A program made the position numbers and the translations under genes. A model generated the notes under the pieces. The model did not search any database. It worked only from the letters and a program-made list of their open reading frames with translations, and was not told the origin of the DNA. 64,000 nucleotides of DNA from JABFSA01 sp963827515 (GTDB taxonomy: Bacteria > Acidobacteriota > Vicinamibacteria > Vicinamibacterales > UBA2999). Positions 17,861-26,435 of the stretch are shown here, one piece after another (within the stretch, counting starts at the first letter, position 1; every line of letters begins with the position of its first letter). The stretch is taken from assembly GCA_963827515.1 (NCBI GenBank), contig CAWHBF010000012.1:1-64000 (forward strand), written 5' to 3'.

Positions 17861-18849
17861 CCGCGCTCGTCGACGCCAGAGGCGTCACCAAGCACTTCCG
17901 AATCGCCCGCGGACAAACCGTGCATGCGGTGGACGATGTGTCGCTGACGATTGCCGAGCGGGAGATCGTGGGGCTCGTCGGTGAGAGCGGATCGGGCAAG
18001 TCGACGTTCGGCAAGACGCTGATCGGTCTGCACGCCAAGACAGCTGGAGAGGTGTACCTGGAAGGTGAACGGCTGCCGGATCGCTACAAGCCGTCCGACT
18101 TCCAGCGGCATGCGCGACGGATGCAGATGATCTTCCAGGATCCCTACTCGAGCCTGAATCCCCGCATGACCGTGGGCGAGATCATCGGCGAAGGGGTGCG
18201 GCTCCAGCCCGATTCGAGCCGCGTGGCGATCCGCGAACAGGTGGACGTCTGGCTCGAACGGGTCGGACTGGAGCGCGGACATGCCGCTCGCTACCCGCAC
18301 GAGTTGTCCGGTGGTCAGCGACAGCGCGTCGGCATCGCACGCGCGCTCATCCTGAAGCCGAAGTTCGTTGTCTGCGACGAGCCGATCTCGGCCCTCGATG
18401 TCTCGGTGCAAGCGCAGATCGTGCGTCTCCTCGGCGAGCTGAAGGCCTCGATGGGTCTCACGATGCTCTTCATCGCGCACGACCTCTCGATGGTGCGCTA
18501 TCTGTCGGATCGTATGGCTGTGATGTATCTGGGGTCTCTTGTGGAGATAGGCCCGAGCGAGGAGGTGTATGCGACGCCGCTTCATCCCTACACGCAGATG
18601 CTCGTCGCCTCGAATCCTGAACCCGATCCGCGTTCGGAGCGCGAGCGAGCGACCGTTCCAATTACCGGCGAGATTGCGTCGCCTATCAACGTCGGTCGCG
18701 GCTGCCGCTTCGCGAGTCGGTGCCCGCACGTCATGGATGTCTGCAGGAGCGTGACACCGGAATTGCGCACGCCGGTCGACGCTGCACCAAGTCGTCGCGT
18801 GGCCTGTCACCTGTACGAACCTTCCGCCCAGGATCCACGGTCCGCCTGA
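17857..18849 (+). CDS. Peptide ABC transporter ATP-binding protein, DppF/OppF type
   Basis: This is the second ATPase. Walker A is VGESGSGKSTFGKT, the Q-loop is MIFQDPYSSLNPRMTVG, the signature is LSGGQRQRVGIARAL, and Walker B is FVVCDEPISALDVS. The C-terminal cysteine cluster is CRFASRCPHVMDVC. The GTG start overlaps the preceding stop. The stop codon TGA (18847-18849) lies in the centre of a class A palindrome (GTCCGCCTGAAGGCGGAC), so the last residues (DPRSA) are partly encoded by the repeat. The protein may once have ended further on or been trimmed by repeat insertion. Confidence 0.92.
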   Translation: MTALVDARGVTKHFRIARGQTVHAVDDVSLTIAEREIVGLVGESGSGKSTFGKTLIGLHAKTAGEVYLEGERLPDRYKPSDFQRHARRMQMIFQDPYSSLNPRMTVGEIIGEGVRLQPDSSRVAIREQVDVWLERVGLERGHAARYPHELSGGQRQRVGIARALILKPKFVVCDEPISALDVSVQAQIVRLLGELKASMGLTMLFIAHDLSMVRYLSDRMAVMYLGSLVEIGPSEEVYATPLHPYTQMLVASNPEPDPRSERERATVPITGEIASPINVGRGCRFASRCPHVMDVCRSVTPELRTPVDAAPSRRVACHLYEPSAQDPRSA

Positions 18850-18977
18850 AGGCGGACACTACGTACAACGTAGAGCGGAGGCTTCCGCCTTCGCGTAAAG
18901 CTTCGGCGGACCGCCGTAGCCTTGGCGGAGGCGGTTAGCCTCCGCGGACACGCGCACGCTGAAGCGTGCGCTCTACG
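18838..18977. repeat. Cluster of palindromic repeats behind the importer operon
   Basis: The stretch contains a half class A unit (18838-18863), a class B unit with a GGAGGCTTCCGCCTTC core (18870-18895), a GGCGGAGGCGGTTAGCCTCCGCGGA segment, and an inverted class B unit with core GCGCACGCTGAAGCGTGCGC (18951-18977). The same ordered composite recurs at 48951-49006 and 59477-59535, which suggests that it moves or is copied as a block. Confidence 0.8.
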
Positions 18978-18994
18978 GCGAAACGCAAACCGCT

Positions 18995-19930
18995 CTAAAG
19001 CCCTCTCTCGATCAACTGGTTGTAGAAGAGCCGGAGAATGCCCGGTAGCCGGCCCGGCGCGTAGTGCGCGAATCGCTGGGGCACCTTGAACTCCTTGACG
19101 ATCTGATCGAGATTCTTGCCAGCCAGCACCATCTTGGCCACCTCGTCCCGCATCAGGATGAAGTAGTCCCGCTGATCCACGACATCCGCGATGCCTCGGC
19201 CAACATGGATCGGGCCGTGCCCAGGGACGTACGTGTCTACAGGCAGATTGCGGTCGATGATCCGATTCAGGATATCGATCGTCCCCTGGATATTCGCGTA
19301 GAACACGCCGGCGGCTTCGGCCTGGCCTGGGTGGATCTCGTTGTTCAGGAGGTCACCCATGAACATCACCCTCCGCTGCGGGATGTACATGGTCATGTCG
19401 CCGGAGGTATGGCCGTACCCTTCGGCGGTTGCCTGGAAGGTCAGGCCACCGAGTAACACCGTCAGGGCGTTCTCGAATCCCATCGACGGCGGAAGCAGCT
19501 GGGCGCCCTTTACCGTGTACCCGGGGAGCCCCTGCGCCTTGCGATCCTCGAACTCCTTCGCCTCGTGCTGGAAGTACGCTCTGATCTGGTCTCGCGTCCC
19601 TATGTAGACAGGCTTGTCCTCGCGGAAGTACCAGGCGCCGGTGGAATGGTCGCCGGACGCATGCGAGGCAAAGAGGTAGACGACCTTCTTGTCCGTGACC
19701 TTCCGAATGGCCGGCAGATCATCGTTGCGAATATCACTGTCGAACACCAGCACACCCTCGTCAGTCACCACGAAGCTGGCGTTGCTGCCGGCGCCGGTCA
19801 TCGTGTACACGTCCTTCGCGACCTGCACGGGTCCTCTTGTGCCCTGGCCAAAGACTGAAACGGCGCTCACGAGCATCGCGAGCGCGATCGCGCATCCTTG
19901 CGCGCAGACTCTCACGCGGTTGACTGTCAT
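18995..19930 (-). CDS. Secreted MBL-fold hydrolase with HxSxDH variant motif
   Basis: The protein has a signal peptide (about 30 residues, ending VSVFGQG) and a metallo-beta-lactamase fold. The first metal motif reads ASHASGDHSTG, that is HxSxDH in place of HxHxDH. The third histidine is in EGYGHTSGDMTMYI, the bridging aspartate is in FMGDLLNNEI, and the last histidine is in VPGHGPI. Loss of the second histidine may reduce or alter metal binding at site 1. The ATG at 19930 is chosen because AAAGGAG lies seven bases upstream; another ATG at 19936 is too close. It follows the methyltransferase-like gene by two bases and is probably co-transcribed with it. Confidence 0.75.
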   Translation of the reverse strand: MTVNRVRVCAQGCAIALAMLVSAVSVFGQGTRGPVQVAKDVYTMTGAGSNASFVVTDEGVLVFDSDIRNDDLPAIRKVTDKKVVYLFASHASGDHSTGAWYFREDKPVYIGTRDQIRAYFQHEAKEFEDRKAQGLPGYTVKGAQLLPPSMGFENALTVLLGGLTFQATAEGYGHTSGDMTMYIPQRRVMFMGDLLNNEIHPGQAEAAGVFYANIQGTIDILNRIIDRNLPVDTYVPGHGPIHVGRGIADVVDQRDYFILMRDEVAKMVLAGKNLDQIVKEFKVPQRFAHYAPGRLPGILRLFYNQLIERGL

Positions 19931-19932
19931 CG

Positions 19933-21340
19933 TCATCTCCTTTGATACCACTCGATTCGATCGCCACGACGTCCACCGCCTGGCAGTTCCATATACGTCA
20001 CGTCGGTGTGGCCAACCGAGGCCACCGGACCATCGGGCAACTCGAAAATCCGGTCATTCGAGAGCAGCAAGCCACCCGGTCGCAGCATGGCCGCCAGGTT
20101 TGACACGGCGAGCGACTGCTCGAACACGTCGTAGTAGATCAGGATGTTCGAGGCGACGATCAGATCGAACCGCTCGTCCTGGTTCAACGACTCGAGCCGC
20201 TGAACGACGATATTGACGTCGCGAGGGTACACCGACAGCACCGCCACAGGGGGCACCCGGATGCTCCGAACGGCCAGCCGGCCAGCCGTCGGAGGGGGCG
20301 CCGCGGTCCGTGCGACGGCGCCAACGCGGTCGCCGAACGTCTCCCAGTACCTCGTCAAGTCCGGAGTCCAGGGCTGATCCAGATCGCGCGGCAAAACGAG
20401 TGTGTACGGCGTGCCGGATCGAGCACGCATGCGTGCGGTCTCGAGGTGCTGGAGCACACGAGGACTCAGGTCGAACGCGGTCACCTGCAGCCCGCCTGAT
20501 GCGGAGAGGCCGAGCCGCATCAGGGAATCGACAAGGGCGAACGGCTGGAGGGTCTGCTCCGGATAGAAATCCTGGCCTTCCTGCTTGTCCGCGAAATCCA
20601 GCCCAGGACCGAGAATGGCGATGCGACGGATCGGCACTGGGTTGGATGAGCTGCCTGGCTTTCATGGCCTCGAGTGCCCGCTCGATGCCGAAGTCGATCC
20701 AGATCGCGGTATCCGACGCGAGTCCGCGGTCGCGAAAAATCGTCGTCAGATCGCGTAGCTCGGCGTCCGGATCCACGAGCGTCCCTGCATGCGGTGCACT
20801 GCCCACGACCTCGGTCCGCTGTTCGAGATAACGCCGAATCCGGTCTCGGCCGTTTTCGGTCGCGAGCTCCATGCCACGTCGCTCGATCACTCGGCGTGCA
20901 AATCGGAGTCGCTCGTTCTCACCGGGCGATGCGAGGGCGGCGACAAAATCCTCGATCCGCGCTTTCAACAAGGGTGACGGGACAAACACCGTGACACCGG
21001 TCCCGGCCTGTCGCACCTGTACGCCTGCCGGTTCCCGCTCGGTGATCCGCCGCTGCTTCGTGAATGTCGTCCCGAACTGCAGCAGGTTGATGATGGAGTC
21101 GGCGTCACCGTCCTCGACGCGGGCCCGGATCTCCGCATCTCGACGGGACACCCACGCGGGCCAGACAGCCTCGATCTCTGCCGCGGTCTTCCCACGCATC
21201 TCCGCCGGCAGGAGGTCTTGCCGAAGGGCCTCCAATACCGGCTTCGCCTCCGAGTACGACAGGGCGGCCCGCCTGGCCGAGAGTGATTCCTGGCCCGCCG
21301 ACGTCGCCGCGGCCAACAGAAGTCCGCACGCGATGCTCAT
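19933..21340 (-). CDS. Exported protein with CheR-like SAM-methyltransferase fold, frame broken once
   Basis: The start at 21340 gives a short leader (MSIACGLLLAAATSAGQ) that looks like a signal peptide. About 200 mainly helical residues follow. The C-terminal part, in another frame because of one extra C in the CCC run at 20639-20641, holds methyltransferase-like motifs: IAILGPGLDFADK (motif I), TAFDLSPRVLQHLE, FDLIVASNILIYYDVFEQ, and LRPGGLLLSNDRIFEL. These resemble class I SAM methyltransferases of the CheR group. A methyltransferase outside the cytoplasm would lack its cofactor, so either the leader is not cleaved or the fold has a different use. The stop lies two bases before the downstream MBL gene's start. 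Confidence 0.6.
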
Positions 21341-21353
21341 TGCGAGCGCGCAG

Positions 21354-21425
21354 TCGTTCGAATCGTTCGGACGTTCGGATCGTTCTCAGAACGACCCGTA
21401 CGCTTCGAACGCTCCGAACGTTCCG
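21354..21425. repeat. CGTTCG-rich imperfect inverted repeat
   Basis: Left-hand CGTTCGGA-type units (for example CGTTCGGACGTTCGGATCG) are mirrored by right-hand GAACG units (for example CTTCGAACGCTCCGAACG). The element fills the gap between the TonB receptor gene's stop and the next gene and can fold into a long imperfect hairpin, so it may serve as a terminator. It resembles the GTTC-based tracts at 33580 and 36831. Confidence 0.55.
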
Positions 21426-21426
21426 A

Positions 21427-24372
21427 TCAAAACGCCACACGGAACCCGAACTGCATCGTCCGGTTCTCACCCTGAATCGCCTTGAGGTACTGCGCGTTGT
21501 TTTCCTGCGCGTTGATGGTGAAGTTCTCCTGGTTGAACACGTTGAACGCCTCGGCCATCACGTCGATCGAGATGCGGTAGGGCAGCGGCACGCGCTGCTG
21601 GATCCGGACGTTGGTCCGGTTGCGCGCCGGCTGCGTGAAGTCGTTGCGCGGTGTAATGGTCCCATCTGGACGCAGCCGCTGGCGTTCGACTGAACCCGCG
21701 CCGAGAATGCGCAGATCGCCCCCGTAAGAGTTTGCCGTTCGGTCGCCGGCACTCGAGTAGTGGATGCCGCTCAACTGGAAACCGTGGCCCACCTGCCAGA
21801 TACCGTTGAGCACCATCCGGTGGCGCTGATCGCCCTCGGCGAAGCTCCATTCGCCGCCGAGATCCTGCGCGAGCTCGAACGGCACTTCAACCGGCACGCT
21901 GCCGGTCACGCCCTGGAACGGCGGTCCCACCGCGTTCAAGAACCCCGCCAGCGTATACGTGGCGGAGGCCTGCCACCGGTTGCTCATTCGTTTGGTGAAC
22001 GTCGTCACGAGTCCGTGATACGCCGAGCGGGCGTTCTGCTGCGTCAGCGCGACGATGCCCCAGTCCGGGTACGGCAGTAGAGCCCGATTCGGCCCGTTTG
22101 CGGCATATGGATAGTTCACGCCCGTTGCGGGATTGAACGCGATGTTCATGTTCAGGTGGCCCCATCCCTCGTTGCGGCCACGGGTGTAGACGTAGTCCGA
22201 CTCCACCACCATGTCCGAGCCGAACTGGCGCTGGAATCCGATCGAGGTCTGCACCGAATTGTTCACGTTGTAGGTGCCTGCTGGAGGATTGAGCTCGCCG
22301 CTCGCAAGCAGCAAGCACGCGGGCGCACCAGCATAGCTTCTTGCCTTCCAGGCCGCCATGGCCGGCGCTTGCTCGGGGGCCGAGCACGCCGTCGCCTTGG
22401 CCTGCTCGAAGGTGGGCGCCGGACCATTGAACGGGTTGGCTGTGAAGTCGGGCCGACCGTCATTGGCCACCTCGACGAGCGCCACCGTCTTCGACTCGCC
22501 GGGATACGTTCTCGACAACATCTCGCCGTAGTACCTGCCGATGCCGCCGCGGACGACCATCCGGTCGTCCACTTGGTACGCGAAGCCGACGCGGGGCTGG
22601 TAGTTGCCCACGTTCTGCGGACGTCCGGCTTCCATGAACGGCAGTAGCTCGTTCTGGTTCTGGAACATGTCCCACATCAGGTCGTAACGGAGGCCAAGAT
22701 TCAGGGTCAGTGCATTGGTCACGTGCCAGTCGTCCTGCACGAACAACCCGTACGCCCACACCCGTTCCGGTTCGCGCCGGCTCTTGTGCACGCCCAGCGT
22801 GTACCGGCGTGTGAGCGGTGAAAGGGCGGCGAGGTTCCAGGTATCCACGTTGAACGGATCCGGCAGGATCTCTTCGAGATTGGCTGGCGCTGGACCGTTG
22901 CGCGCGTCGACCACGCCCATGCACTGCGTGCAATTGGACGTGTAGATCTGCTCGAGCAGGAACTCCCCGCCCGTCTTCAGGTCGTGACGGCCCATCGCGT
23001 CGTACGAGAGTGTGAAGTTGTCCTTGATGCTGTACAGGTTCTGCACGCGGTAGCGCGGCGCGGCGTTGTTGCCAAGCACCGTGAAGTTGGTGAAGGTGAT
23101 ACGGGGCGATCCGGTGGTGATGGGCCCAAATGGCCCGCCTTCCGCCATCGGATGCTTCGACCACGTGGTCAGGTTGCCCTCGCCGAATAGATAGCTTGCG
23201 TAGCCGCCGGAGAGCTCGTTCAGAGCGCGATTGCTGAGAACCTTCGTCAACTGCAACACCAGGCCGTCCGACGTTGTGTAGGTGTTGGCGGTGGCCGCGG
23301 GGTGCTGGGTGTTGCCTGGGCCGAACGGGTCTTCCGTCGTCGTCTTGTTGCCCTTCACCATGAAGCGCGTCTGCGGCGAGACCTGGTAATCAAGGCGGGC
23401 GCCGATATGTTTGACGGTCGAGGTGCCTTCGAGCGACACGTTGAACGCCGGGAAGGGTGTGTTCCAGACCTCCGTCTTCGGCGCACGCTCGTACTCGTCG
23501 AAGAAGAAGAAGTGCAGCTTGTCGCGCATGATCGGCCCGCCAAACGACCCGGCGAACTGCTGATTCGTGATGGGCACGACACGAGCGAGTACGGGATTCT
23601 CGGCGTTGAAGCGACTATCGCGAAAGTTGCCCCGGAACGACCCGGCGAACCGGTTGGTGCCGGACTTGGTGATCATGTTCACTTGCACACCCGACGACCG
23701 ACCCTGGGTGGCGTCGAAACGATTCGAGATGTACTGGAACTCTGCGATCATCTCCTGGCTGAACGCGGGCTGTCCGCCTCCGCCCATCGTGTTGGCGAAC
23801 TGCATGCCGTCGACGTTCGTCTGATACTCGCGCGTCCGGTTCGCGTTCCTCGTTTCAATCGGCTCCGCCGGGTTCGCCGACGTTGACCGACTCCCCGGCG
23901 CGAGCAGGAGGAGCGCCATCCAGTTCCGCCCCTCCGACGGCATCTCCTGCACCTGCTGCGGGTCGATGTTCCCGCCCAGACTCGAAGTGGCGACATCGAG
24001 CAGCGGCGACTCCGCGGTCACGGTCACGGTTTCCTGCACCGTCGAGGGCGACATCTGCAGGCTGAGGGTGACGGTCTGGCCAGCCAGGAGTTGAATGCCG
24101 GCCTGTGTGAGGCTGGTAAAGCCCTGGAGCGCTGCAGTGAGCTGGTAGAGACCGACGCGCACCGGCATCCGAAACACACCACGCTCATCGGTGACGGATT
24201 CAAATCGGTTTCCCGTAGCTTCGAGGACCGCCGTGACCGTCACGCCAGGCAGCACGCCGCCCGTGGAATCGGCCACTGTGCCGGTCAAGGTTGCTTCCTG
24301 CGCGTACACGGCCGTGGGCAGTGTCGCCAGTGCCAACGCCAAGAGCAGCCGACTCACGATCCTAGATGCCAT
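21427..24372 (-). CDS. Oar-like TonB-dependent outer-membrane receptor
   Basis: The 981-residue product has a signal peptide (ending VYAQ), an N-terminal carboxypeptidase-regulatory-like domain (TLTGTVADSTGGVLPGVTVT...), then a plug domain (QEMPSEGRNWMALLLLAPG, TNVDGMQ) and a 22-strand barrel ending in the C-terminal phenylalanine of MQFGFRVAF. This is the standard architecture of the large receptors expanded in Acidobacteriota; ligands are usually unknown polymers or peptides. It is followed by the exported methyltransferase-like gene and preceded by the SMP-30 gene on the same strand. No adjacent SusD-like gene is present. Confidence 0.9.
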   Translation of the reverse strand: MASRIVSRLLLALALATLPTAVYAQEATLTGTVADSTGGVLPGVTVTAVLEATGNRFESVTDERGVFRMPVRVGLYQLTAALQGFTSLTQAGIQLLAGQTVTLSLQMSPSTVQETVTVTAESPLLDVATSSLGGNIDPQQVQEMPSEGRNWMALLLLAPGSRSTSANPAEPIETRNANRTREYQTNVDGMQFANTMGGGGQPAFSQEMIAEFQYISNRFDATQGRSSGVQVNMITKSGTNRFAGSFRGNFRDSRFNAENPVLARVVPITNQQFAGSFGGPIMRDKLHFFFFDEYERAPKTEVWNTPFPAFNVSLEGTSTVKHIGARLDYQVSPQTRFMVKGNKTTTEDPFGPGNTQHPAATANTYTTSDGLVLQLTKVLSNRALNELSGGYASYLFGEGNLTTWSKHPMAEGGPFGPITTGSPRITFTNFTVLGNNAAPRYRVQNLYSIKDNFTLSYDAMGRHDLKTGGEFLLEQIYTSNCTQCMGVVDARNGPAPANLEEILPDPFNVDTWNLAALSPLTRRYTLGVHKSRREPERVWAYGLFVQDDWHVTNALTLNLGLRYDLMWDMFQNQNELLPFMEAGRPQNVGNYQPRVGFAYQVDDRMVVRGGIGRYYGEMLSRTYPGESKTVALVEVANDGRPDFTANPFNGPAPTFEQAKATACSAPEQAPAMAAWKARSYAGAPACLLLASGELNPPAGTYNVNNSVQTSIGFQRQFGSDMVVESDYVYTRGRNEGWGHLNMNIAFNPATGVNYPYAANGPNRALLPYPDWGIVALTQQNARSAYHGLVTTFTKRMSNRWQASATYTLAGFLNAVGPPFQGVTGSVPVEVPFELAQDLGGEWSFAEGDQRHRMVLNGIWQVGHGFQLSGIHYSSAGDRTANSYGGDLRILGAGSVERQRLRPDGTITPRNDFTQPARNRTNVRIQQRVPLPYRISIDVMAEAFNVFNQENFTINAQENNAQYLKAIQGENRTMQFGFRVAF

Positions 24373-24429
24373 GAAGCCTCCTGATGGATTGCCGTCTGAC
24401 GTGGCCGGGAAAACTCTTCTATTTCTCTC

Positions 24430-25473
24430 CTACTTCGCGCGCCCCTTGAATCCTTGAGCCACCATCTGAACCTTGAAGGCCGTACCACCAGCCCCAAAAA
24501 TGTAGAGTGTCTTCTTGTCTGGACCAGCAAAGGCCAGATTTGCCGGCTTGCGGAGGGCAAACTGTTCCACACCCCAGACGACGGGAATCGTACCGAGATG
24601 CTGGCCCTGTGCGCTGAACACTTCGATTCCCTTGTTGGTCGCCGCGTACACGCGGCCCTCTCCATCGATCGCGAGTCCGTCAGCGCCGTTCCCCTCCGCG
24701 ATCCGTGAGTCCTTGTGCCCCGGTATCCTCACGCTTTCGTACTTGGCGAAGTTGCGACGATTCCTGAGAGTGCCGTCCGGTTGGACGTCGAAGGCCAGCA
24801 GATACAGACCGTCTTCGTGGTTGACGTACAACGTCTTCTCATCAGGGCTCAGCTGCATACCGTTCGGATTCGTGGTCTCGTTGAAGATCCGAACGGCCTT
24901 CCCACCTGTGGGGATGTAGTAGAGCCCGGTGTTATCCCCGATGCTGTCCGAGAAGTACACGCCACCCTTACGGTCGACAACGATGTCGTTGAGACGATTG
25001 AAGGGCTTGCCGTCATAGCTGTCGGCGAGCACCGCTTCACTGCCCTTGGGATACAACACCCCGACCTTCTGATTGCCGGGCGCCCGTTGCACTGAAATCA
25101 GCCGTCCCTTCAGATCGAAGGCCAAACCGTTCGACTGGTTCGAGTTCTCGAGGAATGTCGAGATGTTTCCGGACGGGTCGATGCGAGTGATCCGGCTGGC
25201 GCCTGTCTCTGTGAAGAGCACACTGCCGTCGGCCATGCCGACCGGCCCCTCGGCGCCCTGGAAACCCGTCTTGATGAGTTGAATTGGAGTGCCGGCCGCG
25301 ACCACTCCCGCAATACCGGACGCGACCAGATTGGTTGGAACCGGCAGCGGGGCCTGCCCTCGACCGCGGCCTCCTTCCTGAGCCTGGGCCTGACCAACCT
25401 GCTCGGCGGTCCAACTCATCCCGGCGAAGCCGGCAACGAAGATCACCAGGGACGATGTCGTCAGCAGACGCAT
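24430..25473 (-). CDS. SMP-30/gluconolactonase-like secreted beta-propeller
   Basis: The protein has a leader (MRLLTTSSLVIFVAGFAG) and a six-bladed propeller. The metal-binding residues of the SMP-30 family are recognisable: Glu in GFQGAEGPVGMADGSVLFTE, Asn in FNRLNDIVVDRKGGVYFSD, and Asp in GNGADGLAIDGEGRVYAAT. The likely activity is lactone hydrolysis in the periplasm, but substrate specificity is open. The start at 25473 is chosen for its leader and the GGAGG just upstream; an in-frame extension runs 270 bases further but has no leader. Confidence 0.8.
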   Translation of the reverse strand: MRLLTTSSLVIFVAGFAGMSWTAEQVGQAQAQEGGRGRGQAPLPVPTNLVASGIAGVVAAGTPIQLIKTGFQGAEGPVGMADGSVLFTETGASRITRIDPSGNISTFLENSNQSNGLAFDLKGRLISVQRAPGNQKVGVLYPKGSEAVLADSYDGKPFNRLNDIVVDRKGGVYFSDSIGDNTGLYYIPTGGKAVRIFNETTNPNGMQLSPDEKTLYVNHEDGLYLLAFDVQPDGTLRNRRNFAKYESVRIPGHKDSRIAEGNGADGLAIDGEGRVYAATNKGIEVFSAQGQHLGTIPVVWGVEQFALRKPANLAFAGPDKKTLYIFGAGGTAFKVQMVAQGFKGRAK

Positions 25474-25796
25474 GAGCCTCCTCCCGAGATTGGCGAGTTG
25501 GATATCGTCCGAGCGCGCGCCACACGGTATGAGCGCTGTGTGGAGTGGCCGGACCCTACCGTACAGGCTGACGACTGTCAACGTGAGATCGGCATTCAAA
25601 CACTCGCAAGTAACATCCCAAATCGGCGGTCTCGATCGCCCGGCTCTCGGTGAGCCGATCAGCCCGTTCGCGCGCATGCCCACTGCGTTGGCCGTGGAGA
25701 ATTCGCTGCTTTGCCCGGCTGAGCCGGGTGTATATTCCGGCACTGGAGTACTAGTCGCCTAGGCAGGAGACCAGCCGAACCTAGGGAGGAGTCATC
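25474..25796. other. Divergent intergenic region
   Basis: No gene is seen here. It separates the minus-strand SMP-30 gene from the plus-strand DUF6152 gene and must hold both promoters. A short palindrome, CCCGGCTGAGCCGGG, lies at 25714-25728, followed by TATATT, which could be the -10 element of the DUF6152 promoter. That promoter assignment is tentative. Confidence 0.4.
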
Positions 25797-26198
25797 GTGA
25801 AGCAGATACTGACGGCGCTTGTCGCGACAGTGGGCATCGTGTCTGGGGCCGGTCCCCTTCTTGCCCACCACGGCGCGGCGACCTTCGATACGGGAAAAGA
25901 AATAGTTCTCGAAGGCACGGTCGTCGAGTGGGTCTGGTCCAACCCACATTGCTTCCTCAAGTTCGAGGTCAAGGAACAGGACGGTCGCGTCCGGACCTGG
26001 GTGACGGAGACCAGCAACCCGCCCGACATGGTGAACCGGGGCTGGAGCCGACGGTCGTTCAAGGCTGGGGATGCCGTCAAGGCCACCGTCGAACCGGTGA
26101 AGAGCGGGAATCCGGTGGGGCGCCTTCTGGAGGTGACCTTCGCAGACGGCCGGAGGCTGAGCACGCGCGGAGGTGCCGCCCCGACGGCGGCGCCCTGA
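25797..26198 (+). CDS. DUF6152 secreted protein
   Basis: This small exported protein has a signal peptide (MKQILTALVATVGIVSG...) cut before AHHGAATFDTGKEI. The AHH-x-AATFD opening, followed by VVEWVWSNPHCFLKFEV and NPPDMVNRGWSRRSFKAGD, identifies the DUF6152 family, common in Acidobacteriota and Proteobacteria and without a known function. The histidine pair after the leader suggests metal binding. The GTG at 25797 is preceded by GGGAGGAG. Confidence 0.8.
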   Translation: MKQILTALVATVGIVSGAGPLLAHHGAATFDTGKEIVLEGTVVEWVWSNPHCFLKFEVKEQDGRVRTWVTETSNPPDMVNRGWSRRSFKAGDAVKATVEPVKSGNPVGRLLEVTFADGRRLSTRGGAAPTAAP

Positions 26199-26221
26199 GC
26201 CGCTCGCTGGGCTCGGCACCA

Positions 26222-26277
26222 CGTAGTGGCCGGCTTCAGCCGGCCTTGCTCGGTCCGCCTAAAGGCGGACACTACGT
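26222..26277. repeat. Double palindromic repeat (class A), second full copy
   Basis: It is nearly identical to 3673-3727: GGCCGGCTTCAGCCGGCC then GTCCGCCTAAAGGCGGAC between CGTAGTG and CACTACG. The loop bases differ (TTCA for TTTA, TAAA for TGAA), while both stems are conserved. Confidence 0.85.
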
Positions 26278-26337
26278 ACACAAGAGTGCGTAGGTTCAAC
26301 GTATCTTGTTCACCCCGACCTTTGCCGCTGTTGGGAG

Positions 26338-26400
26338 ATCTCTGGTCTTTGGTCTCTAGTCTTGCTTGGGCTCTAGGCCCTGGGCTCTTGGCTCCTCTCA
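26338..26400. repeat. Low-complexity CTCTAGG/GGTCTCT tract
   Basis: Short degenerate direct repeats of the type GGTCT(C/T)T and GGGCTCT follow each other between the class A palindrome and the ATPase gene. No coding potential is evident. It occupies the leader of the next gene. Confidence 0.4.
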
Positions 26401-26435
26401 AGTTTGCTTCTTAACGTTTACACTTTGAACTTCGC

